Source: Nocardioides sp. (GTDB lineage Bacteria > Actinomycetota > Actinomycetes > Propionibacteriales > Nocardioidaceae). From it: a DNA stretch of 8,305 bases. Below, piece by piece: positions 1 to 6,392 of the stretch; the first letter of the stretch is position 1, and every line of letters starts with the position of its first letter. The translations under genes and the position numbers were made by a program. Below the pieces are notes generated by a model. It was not told the origin of the DNA, did no database searches, and saw nothing but the letters and a program-made list of their open reading frames with translations. Location of the stretch: positions 1-8,305 of the forward strand of contig JARICB010000209.1 of assembly GCA_029264225.1 (NCBI GenBank), written 5' to 3'.

Positions 1-174
1 CTGGCCGCGGTGCTGGAGGGCGTACAGCCCGAAGTACGCCAGCTTCGCGACCTCCTCGCCGGGCGCCCACACCCCGAAGACGCCACAGGCGTCCTGGGGG
101 CCGAGGTCATGAGGGTCGAGGGCCGCGGTCAGACGGCCGTCGCCCCCCTTACGTTGCTGGGAGGCCTGGGGCAC
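1..174 (-). CDS. purF: Amidophosphoribosyltransferase (PurF), N-terminal fragment, runs off left edge
   Basis: PurF catalyses the first committed step of de novo purine synthesis in the cytoplasm: PRPP plus glutamine gives phosphoribosylamine. Only the first 58 codons are in the window, in frame to base 1. The GTG start at 174-172 opens a short basic leader (about 29 residues), then Cys30 begins the motif CGVFGVWAPGEEVAKLAY, followed by FGLYALQHRGQ at the edge. In this Ntn-hydrolase family the cysteine of the CGV(F/V)G motif becomes the N-terminal nucleophile of the glutaminase domain after propeptide removal, so residues 1-29 are the predicted propeptide. The start is preceded not by a clear Shine-Dalgarno but by TAGACT six bases upstream, which suggests a leaderless transcript. 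The M20 peptidase gene ends 95 bp upstream on the same strand. The family assignment is firm; the rest of the gene lies outside the window. Confidence 0.95.
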   Translation of the reverse strand, partial: MPQASQQRKGGDGRLTAALDPHDLGPQDACGVFGVWAPGEEVAKLAYFGLYALQHRGQ

Positions 175-180
175 GCCCCA

Positions 181-186
181 AGTCTA
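181..186 (-). promoter_or_regulatory. Candidate -10 box (TAGACT) of a leaderless purF promoter
   Basis: On the minus strand TAGACT fits the actinobacterial -10 consensus TANNNT and is followed by exactly six bases (TGGGGC) and then the GTG start of purF. A transcript starting 6-7 nt after the -10 would begin at or next to the start codon. I see no convincing -35 hexamer. The same arrangement (TAGATT, six bases, GTG) occurs at purL. Confidence 0.55.
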
Positions 187-188
187 CG

Positions 189-198
189 GCCGATCGGC
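189..198. promoter_or_regulatory. 10-bp perfect palindrome upstream of the purF -10
   Basis: GCCGATCGGC is a perfect palindrome two bases upstream of the TAGACT hexamer, in the -10/-35 spacer. A protein bound here could block polymerase, so it is an operator candidate. At this GC content a 10-bp palindrome can easily arise by chance, so the call is weak. Confidence 0.2.
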
Positions 199-269
199 GA
201 CCCGTCCCACCTGCGGTACGACGCTGGTCAACCCGGACCCCTCACCGACCCGCATCCAGCGCTGTGCGA

Positions 270-1619
270 TCAGTTCGTGGCCATCTGGGCGACGTTGCGG
301 AGCAGCAACGCCTCGGCCAGCACGACCTTCTCGAATTCGGCCAGGTGCAGGCCCTCGTTGGCGCCGTGGGCGCGGGTGTCGGGGTCCTCCACACCAGTCA
401 CGAGCACGCTCGCCCGGGGGAACGCCTCCAGGAACTCCGCGATGAACGGGATGGAGCCACCGACTCCCATGTCGACGGGCGCGGTGCCGTCCCAGGCCTC
501 GGTGAAGGCCGCGCGGGCCGCGTCGTAGGCCGGACCGGTCGCGTCGATCTGGGTCGCCTCGCCGGTGTCCACGACGGTGGTGGTCAAGGTGGCACCCCAC
601 GGCACGTGCTTCTCGAGGTGGGCCTGGAGTCGCTCCACGGCGTTGGCGGTGGTGTCACCCGGCGCTACGCGCAGGCTGATCCGGCACCGCGAGGAGGGCA
701 CGAGCGTGTTGGACGCACCCTCGACCTTGGGGGCGTCGAAGCCGGTGATGCTCAGCGCCGGCTGGGTCCAGAGACGTTCGACCGCAGTGCCGTGGCCGAT
801 CCACTCGATCCCCTCGGCCGCACCGGACTCGGCCCGGAGCCGTGCCTCGGGGTAGTCCACGTCGGCGGCGGGGCCGCTGACCAGGCCCTCGATCAGCAGG
901 TTGCCCCGGTCGTCGTGCAAGCTCGCGATCAGGCGACTCAGCGCCATGATCGAGTCGGGCACCAGGCCGCCCCACATGCCGGAGTGGACGGCGTGGGTCA
1001 GGGTGCGCACCTCGACGTCCATCCGCACGAGGCCCCGCAGGCTGGTGGTCAGGGCCGGCTCGCCGATGTCCCAGTTGCCGGAGTCGGCGATCACGATGAC
1101 GTCGGCGGCCAACCGGTCCTGGTAGGTGTTGAGCAGCTCGACGAGGGTGTCGGAACCGACCTCCTCCTCACCCTCGATGAACAGCACGAGGTTGACCGGC
1201 AGCTCGTCGCCATACATCCGTACCGCGCCGAGGTGGGCAGCGATGCCGGCCTTGTCGTCAGCGGCACCGCGGCCGTAGAGGCGGTCTCCACGCTCAGTGG
1301 GCTCGTAGGGCGGCGAGTCCCAGTCGGCGTGGTCGTTCTCGGGCTGCACGTCGTGGTGCGCGTAGAGCAGCACCGTCGGCGCTCCCTCGGGGCCAGCCTT
1401 CTTCGCGATGACTGCGGGCGGGGCACCGTCGTAGGCACGGACGATCTCGGCGTCGAAGCCTTCGGCGGCGAAGAGCGCCCTCGTGAGCTCGGCGCTCCGC
1501 TCGACCTCGCCGGCACGAGCCGGGTCTGCGCTGACCGACTCGATCCGGACCAGGTCTTCGAGGTCCTTGCGGATCCCGGGAAGTACGTCGGCAAGGCGCG
1601 CGCGGAAGTCGATCGTCAT
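270..1619 (-). CDS. M20 family metallopeptidase (dipeptidase, carnosinase/CNDP-like)
   Basis: The product is a 449-aa cytoplasmic-looking zinc peptidase, a usual length for M20A dipeptidases. Visible active-site elements, numbered from the chosen start, are: His88-x-Asp90 in YAHHDVQPEN (zinc ligand and associated Asp); Asp121 in LYGRGAADDKAG (bridging metal ligand); Glu152-Glu153 in IEGEEEVGS (catalytic base and ligand); Asp179 in IADSGNW; His212 in HAVHSGMWGG at the start of the dimerisation/lid region; and His418 in RAHGANEG near the C-terminus. All key residues are therefore present. It probably hydrolyses dipeptides or N-acylated amino acids; the substrate cannot be read from sequence. 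The ATG at 1619 was chosen because conserved sequence begins right after it (MTIDFRARLADVLPGIRKDL) and TAAGGT lies 7 nt upstream. Upstream in-frame ATG 1751 falls inside an inverted repeat and adds 44 low-complexity Arg/Pro-rich residues. It lies 213 bp after the GNAT gene and 95 bp before purF. Confidence 0.93.
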   Translation of the reverse strand: MTIDFRARLADVLPGIRKDLEDLVRIESVSADPARAGEVERSAELTRALFAAEGFDAEIVRAYDGAPPAVIAKKAGPEGAPTVLLYAHHDVQPENDHADWDSPPYEPTERGDRLYGRGAADDKAGIAAHLGAVRMYGDELPVNLVLFIEGEEEVGSDTLVELLNTYQDRLAADVIVIADSGNWDIGEPALTTSLRGLVRMDVEVRTLTHAVHSGMWGGLVPDSIMALSRLIASLHDDRGNLLIEGLVSGPAADVDYPEARLRAESGAAEGIEWIGHGTAVERLWTQPALSITGFDAPKVEGASNTLVPSSRCRISLRVAPGDTTANAVERLQAHLEKHVPWGATLTTTVVDTGEATQIDATGPAYDAARAAFTEAWDGTAPVDMGVGGSIPFIAEFLEAFPRASVLVTGVEDPDTRAHGANEGLHLAEFEKVVLAEALLLRNVAQMATN

Positions 1620-1626
1620 ACTTCGC

Positions 1627-1632
1627 ACCTTA
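1627..1632 (-). promoter_or_regulatory. TAAGGT hexamer 7 nt before the M20 start: -10 box and/or ribosome binding site
   Basis: TAAGGT is followed by GCGAAGT and then ATG. It matches TANNNT at leaderless spacing. However, its AAGG core also matches the Shine-Dalgarno complement, ending 8 nt before the ATG, so either reading is possible. The identical hexamer at the identical distance precedes the hydrolase gene at 3907. Confidence 0.45.
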
Positions 1633-1681
1633 TCCGCCGGGCCGACCCCCGTGGTCAGGCCCGGTCTGCGGGCGTCGATGG

Positions 1682-1705
1682 GGCGCCGGCTCTTCTCGGG
1701 GCGCC
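1682..1705. repeat. Small hairpin with GGCGCC arms
   Basis: GGCGCC at 1682-1687 and again at 1700-1705 can pair with a 12-base loop. It sits directly beside the larger inverted repeat at 1708-1796, in the 213-bp gap between the GNAT and M20 genes. It may be part of the same structured element, or chance in GC-rich DNA. Confidence 0.3.
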
Positions 1706-1707
1706 GC

Positions 1708-1796
1708 GCGTAGACGCGCGGACCATGGTCTCCCCAGACGCCACCGGCCACGCTCGGAACCGGCGCTTCGAGGGACCAATGTCCGCGCGTCTACGC
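1708..1796. repeat. 89-bp inverted-repeat element between the GNAT and M20 genes
   Basis: The left arm GCGTAGACGCGCGGAC (1708-1723) and the right arm GTCCGCGCGTCTACGC (1781-1796) are perfect 16-bp reverse complements. After a 2-bp mismatch the pairing resumes inward for 5 bp (TGGTC 1726-1730 with GACCA 1774-1778), giving roughly 25-bp arms around a loop of about 40 bases. Each arm also contains local dyad symmetry: CCGCGCGT-AG-ACGCGCGG at 1704-1721, and CGTCT-ACGC-AGACG at 1788-1801. Nothing coding is credible inside it. It could be a MITE-like or REP-like interspersed element, or a long hairpin acting as terminator or mRNA processing site between two co-directional genes. Copy number cannot be judged from one window. 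Confidence 0.75.
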
Positions 1797-1829
1797 AGAC
1801 GGGCGGGCCCAGTCGTTGGGCGCACGCAT
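1791..1829 (-). other. 12-codon micro-ORF just after the GNAT stop, copying its C-terminus
   Basis: After the GNAT stop (TGA 1835-1833) comes TTG and then an in-frame ATG at 1829 encoding MRAPNDWARPSA, ending in TAG at 1793-1791 inside the right arm of the inverted repeat. The segment CCCAACGACTGGGCC repeats, 30 bp downstream and in frame, the sequence CCCGGCGACTGGGCC that encodes the GNAT C-terminus (PGDWA). It has no Shine-Dalgarno of its own. It may be a remnant of a partial duplication, a read-through extension, or chance; I do not claim that it is translated. Confidence 0.2.
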
Positions 1830-1850
1830 CAATCAGGCCCAGTCGCCGGG
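1806..1850. repeat. Short direct repeat (15 bp, 13 identical) across the GNAT 3' end
   Basis: GGCCCAGTCGTTGGG (1806-1820) and GGCCCAGTCGCCGGG (1836-1850) lie 30 bp apart in the same orientation and flank the GNAT stop codon. The spacing is a multiple of three, so both copies read in the GNAT frame. This fits a small tandem duplication at the gene end. Confidence 0.5.
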
Positions 1851-2633
1851 ACGCCGCTCCATCGTGAGGTGCCGCTCGGCGTCGGCGAAACCGAGTCGGC
1901 GATAGATCCGGATCGCGTCGCCGTCATGGTCGGCCACGATGACCAGCACCTCGGCGCGGTAGGTCGCAACCGCATGCTGGCCGGCCGCGTGGACCACCGC
2001 CGCAGCGAGGCCCTGCCGTCGGTGGTCGGCATGGGTCTCGACGCTCTGGTAGCGGGCGATCCCGGCATGGGTGAGGAAGATTCCCGCAGTGCTCACCAAC
2101 AGGTCGTCGACGAAGGCACCGAACCGCTCACCGACACCACGCGCAACCAGGTCACGTTCCTGCGCGTTCTTGGCGCGGGCGTACGCCATGAACGTCTTCT
2201 CGTTGGTGTGCGAGTACTGGCGGTAGCTGAGCCGGGCCCGCTGCTCCCAGTCGTCGTCGCTGGCCAGGGCTCGGATCACTACTGAGTCGGCGACCGGGCG
2301 CGGCTCGACGAGCGACCCCGCGATGAGCACCACCTCGCTGTCAGCCTGGAGGCCGGCCTCGACGAACGGGGCGACCGCCTCCAGCTGGTCGTGCGTTCCG
2401 TCGAGACCGATCGAGACGTGTTCGGCCAACGGGAACTCGGTCTGGAACGCGCCGATCACCTCGCGCTCGCCGCCCATGACCGGCAGCGACCTCAGGAGTA
2501 GGAAGTTGCCCCAGAAGTAGGTCGGGTTGGCAGGCGTGCGGATCACCAGGTGGGTGCCGCGGTCCTCGATCTCACTGCCGGTCATCTCGAGCAGTCGTAG
2601 ATCGGTACGGAATCCGAGCGAGCGGACGTCCAT
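1833..2633 (-). CDS. GNAT family N-acetyltransferase
   Basis: The product is a 266-aa soluble protein. The C-terminal half (about residues 116-260) is a GNAT fold. Its motif A appears as VETHADHRRQGLAAAVV (about 198-214), with R205-x-x-G208-x-A210 matching the R/Q-x-x-G-x-G/A pyrophosphate-binding signature. A second signature, IRIYRRLGF (241-249), matches the usual Y-x-x-x-GF element near the cofactor. The N-terminal ~110 residues include PTYFWGNFLLLRSLP and may be a diverged partner domain of a two-domain GNAT; I cannot assign them further. It should transfer an acetyl group from acetyl-CoA to an amine, with unknown substrate. The ATG at 2633 abuts the TGA of the sterol-carrier gene with no gap. 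A GGAGG Shine-Dalgarno (2639-2643) lies inside the end of that gene, so the pair is probably translationally coupled. Confidence 0.88.
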   Translation of the reverse strand: MDVRSLGFRTDLRLLEMTGSEIEDRGTHLVIRTPANPTYFWGNFLLLRSLPVMGGEREVIGAFQTEFPLAEHVSIGLDGTHDQLEAVAPFVEAGLQADSEVVLIAGSLVEPRPVADSVVIRALASDDDWEQRARLSYRQYSHTNEKTFMAYARAKNAQERDLVARGVGERFGAFVDDLLVSTAGIFLTHAGIARYQSVETHADHRRQGLAAAVVHAAGQHAVATYRAEVLVIVADHDGDAIRIYRRLGFADAERHLTMERRPGDWA

Positions 2634-2984
2634 TCAGTCCTCCATCAGGGGCAGATACGTCGTCAGGTCGGTGCGTTCGCCGCTGGCTCGGATACGTCCG
2701 CTGGCCACCGCGTCGGCCCAGCCGAGTTCGCCGGTCGCGAGCGCGATCCAGGTCTGGGCATCGGTCTCGATGACAGCGGGCGGGGTGCCTCGGGTGTGCC
2801 GGACACCGGGAATGACCTGCACTGCGGCGTAGGGCGGCACGCGCACTTCCACCGAGTTGCCCGGCGCCCGTTCGGCGAGCAGCGCGAGGAAGTGCTTGGT
2901 CAGAACCTTGTCGTTGGCCGGCGTCCGCGCGTGCAGGGCTGCGGAGACGGTGGCCGGATCGGCTGGTCGTAGTCGAACGGGCAC
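2634..2984 (-). CDS. Sterol carrier family protein (small, function unknown)
   Basis: The product is a 116-aa soluble protein starting at GTG 2984 (MPVRLRPADPATVSAALHAR). The characteristic core runs from about residue 44 to the end: VEVRVPPYAAVQVIPG, RHTRGTPPAVIETD, WIALATGELGWADAVASG, then TDLTTYLPLM. This matches the actinobacterial family annotated as sterol carrier (SCP2-like), which from general knowledge is found beside purF in several actinobacteria (for example Rv0807 next to purF in M. tuberculosis). No ligand or purine-related function is established, and I do not infer one. The frame stays open far upstream, but only as a shadow of the hydrolase gene. GTG 2984 is the first credible start and has TAGGGT 7 nt upstream. 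The stop codon abuts the GNAT start. It follows the hydrolase after 59 bp. Confidence 0.85.
   Translation of the reverse strand: MPVRLRPADPATVSAALHARTPANDKVLTKHFLALLAERAPGNSVEVRVPPYAAVQVIPGVRHTRGTPPAVIETDAQTWIALATGELGWADAVASGRIRASGERTDLTTYLPLMED
2639..2643 (-). promoter_or_regulatory. Shine-Dalgarno GGAGG for the GNAT gene
   Basis: GGAGG is embedded in the last codons of the sterol-carrier gene (ATG GAG GAC TGA) and ends 5 nt before the GNAT ATG. It supports the ATG at 2633 and coupling of the two genes. In this minus-strand run it is the only gene start with a strong Shine-Dalgarno and no TANNNT hexamer at 6-7 nt. Confidence 0.7.
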
Positions 2985-2991
2985 GAGACGA

Positions 2992-2997
2992 ACCCTA
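2992..2997 (-). promoter_or_regulatory. Candidate -10 box (TAGGGT) 7 nt before the sterol-carrier GTG
   Basis: TAGGGT is followed by TCGTCTC and then GTG. The hexamer fits TANNNT at the distance expected for a leaderless start, and no good Shine-Dalgarno lies nearer the codon. No clear -35 is seen; a CCCG repeat occupies the region just upstream. Confidence 0.45.
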
Positions 2998-2999
2998 GC

Positions 3000-3015
3000 C
3001 CCGCCCGCCCGCCCG
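3000..3015. repeat. CCCG tetranucleotide repeat, four units
   Basis: Four perfect CCCG units lie immediately upstream of the putative -10 of the sterol-carrier gene, where the -35/-10 spacer would be. Slippage could alter spacing, but four units is short and the sequence is GC-rich, so it may have no role. Confidence 0.5.
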
Positions 3016-3043
3016 CTGTGCTGACCGGTAGCCACGGGAACGC

Positions 3044-3907
3044 TCAACCAGCTGGACTGATCGTGTCGAGGATGGTCAGCACCTCGTGCCACGCAGCCGT
3101 GCCGGTGTCGATCAGGTCGAAGTGGCCGCCGGTGACCTCGACGAACTCGGCCCGCGCGCCGGCCTCGGTCGCAGCCTGCACGTAGTTGCGCGACTGACTG
3201 ATCGGTACCGAGGTGTCGTCGGGCGCATGCAGGCACCACACCGGCACGTCGAGCGGGATCTGGCGCTGCGGGTCTGTCAGGTCGTACGTCGCGTCGTCGG
3301 GCCCCACACCCATTAACGCCTCCACCGCACCGCCGCCCAGGGACTCCTCGGCGGCGGCGCTCAGATCGACCACGCCCGCTTGCGAAAGCACATGACTCAC
3401 ACCGACCCCGTCGGACCATTGCTCGAAACGCTGCCGAGCGGCCGCCCAGGTGGCCAGATGCCCACCGGCCGAATGGCCCAGGGTGACGACCGGGCTGGTC
3501 TCGCCGGTGACCTTGTCGGTGACCTTCTCGGCCAGGTTGATGGCTGCATGGATGTCGTCGAAGGTGGCCGGGAAGCCACCGCCACTGCCGACCCTGCGGT
3601 ATTCCACGTTGAGTGCGGTCCAGCCCTTGGTGGCCAGGTCCGAGGCCAGCGGCGCCCCGAGGTCGGCGCCGTATTGCGCCCTCCAGAAGCCGCCGTGGAT
3701 CACGACCACGGTGCCGCGCGATGAGCCGACGGGGTCGTACCGGTCGACCCACTGCGACGGGTCATCGCCATAGCTCGTCCGAGTCGGGCGCACTTCTCCT
3801 GCCTTCGGCACCGCGTCACCTCCGGATGATCCCGACCGCGCACAGGCGACGGCGAGTGGGACTAGTGCTGCGACCGTCAGGGCAGATCGCCGACTCAGTT
3901 CAGGCAT
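3044..3907 (-). CDS. Exported alpha/beta hydrolase (esterase / kynurenine-formamidase-like), probable Tat lipoprotein
   Basis: The product is 287 aa. The N-terminus MPELSRRSALTVAALVPL has a twin-arginine pair (R6-R7) and a hydrophobic stretch ending in LAVAC (Cys22), an acceptable although not ideal lipobox; membrane anchoring outside the cell is therefore inferred. The hydrolase core shows the oxyanion motif HGGFWR (71-76), nucleophile elbow GHSAGGH with Ser146, acid Asp231 in APDDTSVP, and base His262 in TGGHFDLID, so the catalytic triad is complete. The HGG-F-W motif and core layout resemble arylformamidase/BD-FAE-type esterases; the substrate is unknown. ATG 3907 was chosen because the signal peptide begins there and TAAGGT lies 7 nt upstream. 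The longer in-frame start at 4039 would overlap purL and bury the signal peptide. It begins 37 bp after the purL stop. Confidence 0.88.
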   Translation of the reverse strand: MPELSRRSALTVAALVPLAVACARSGSSGGDAVPKAGEVRPTRTSYGDDPSQWVDRYDPVGSSRGTVVVIHGGFWRAQYGADLGAPLASDLATKGWTALNVEYRRVGSGGGFPATFDDIHAAINLAEKVTDKVTGETSPVVTLGHSAGGHLATWAAARQRFEQWSDGVGVSHVLSQAGVVDLSAAAEESLGGGAVEALMGVGPDDATYDLTDPQRQIPLDVPVWCLHAPDDTSVPISQSRNYVQAATEAGARAEFVEVTGGHFDLIDTGTAAWHEVLTILDTISPAG

Positions 3908-3914
3908 CGCGGCG

Positions 3915-3920
3915 ACCTTA
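3915..3920 (-). promoter_or_regulatory. TAAGGT hexamer 7 nt before the hydrolase start: -10 box and/or ribosome binding site
   Basis: TAAGGT is followed by CGCCGCG and then ATG. It is the same hexamer at the same distance as upstream of the M20 peptidase. It fits both a leaderless -10 (TANNNT) and an AAGG Shine-Dalgarno. The 22-bp palindrome at 3931-3952 lies 10 bp upstream, around where the -35 would be. Confidence 0.45.
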
Positions 3921-3930
3921 CGCCGGTGCC

Positions 3931-3944
3931 TCTCCTGACCCGGG

Positions 3945-3952
<8 letters not shown>
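3931..3952. promoter_or_regulatory. 22-bp perfect palindrome across the purL stop codon
   Basis: The half-site TCTCCTGACCC is followed directly by its exact reverse complement, giving 22 bp of unbroken dyad symmetry. The purL TGA (3947-3945) lies inside it. In RNA it would fold as a 9-bp stem with a CCGG tetraloop, but no T-tract follows on the minus strand, so it is not a textbook intrinsic terminator. In DNA its position upstream of the hydrolase -10 candidate would suit an operator. Both roles are inference. Confidence 0.6.
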
Positions 3953-6236
<2,284 letters not shown>

Positions 6237-6242
6237 GACGCC

Positions 6243-6248
6243 AATCTA
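6243..6248 (-). promoter_or_regulatory. Candidate -10 box (TAGATT) of a leaderless purL promoter
   Basis: TAGATT fits TANNNT and is separated from the purL GTG by exactly six bases (GGCGTC). There is no Shine-Dalgarno between it and the start, so a leaderless mRNA beginning at GTG is the simplest reading. No clear -35 is seen. It nearly copies the purF arrangement. Confidence 0.6.
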
Positions 6249-6271
6249 GGCGATCACCGAACCGGGCCCTC

Positions 6272-6290
6272 GACGGCCGTCACTCAGTGA
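6272..6290. promoter_or_regulatory. Two overlapping palindromes in the purL / DUF1906 divergent promoter region
   Basis: GACGGCCGTC (6272-6281) and TCACTCAGTGA (6280-6290, odd-centred) are both perfect palindromes and share two bases. They lie about 25-45 bp upstream of the purL -10 and roughly 55-75 bp upstream of the plus-strand -10 candidate. Binding of a dimeric regulator is possible but unproven. Confidence 0.3.
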
Positions 6291-6345
6291 GCATCCCGAC
6301 AGCGTGAAAACCTCCAAGCATGGGACGAAAGTGACGGGTGGGACT

Positions 6346-6351
6346 TACGAT
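6346..6351 (+). promoter_or_regulatory. Candidate -10 box (TACGAT) for the DUF1906 gene
   Basis: TACGAT fits TANNNT and would place the transcription start near 6358, giving a leader of about 35 nt that includes the GGAG ribosome site. There is no strong -35. The hexamer TGGGAC occurs twice upstream (6321-6326 and 6339-6344), the first near -35 distance. Confidence 0.3.
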
Positions 6352-6381
6352 GGCGAAGGTCCTTGCCCTTCCCCCCGCTCT

Positions 6382-6385
6382 GGAG
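6382..6385 (+). promoter_or_regulatory. Shine-Dalgarno GGAG that fixes the TTG start at 6393
   Basis: GGAG ends 7 nt before TTG 6393, which is ideal spacing. The alternative in-frame TTG at 6363 has only an AAGG three bases from the codon and would add MPFPPLWSLT ahead of an otherwise normal signal peptide. The downstream TTG is preferred. Confidence 0.6.
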
Positions 6386-6392
6386 CCTTACC

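Noticed and set aside
1620..1751. Longer start for the M20 peptidase at 1751
   Set aside because: The added 44 residues come from the inverted repeat and GC-rich spacer, while the family N-terminus begins at 1619.
264..2285. 673-codon plus-strand open frame
   Set aside because: It lies antisense to the M20 peptidase and the GNAT gene, both with complete family motifs, and runs through the intergenic inverted repeat. Its His/Gly/Val/Arg-rich product shows no domain; it is a GC-rich frame shadow.
2985..3752. Upstream extension of the sterol-carrier frame to 372 aa
   Set aside because: The extra sequence is the alpha/beta hydrolase gene read in another frame and is Arg/Gly-rich; homology-like sequence begins only near GTG 2984.
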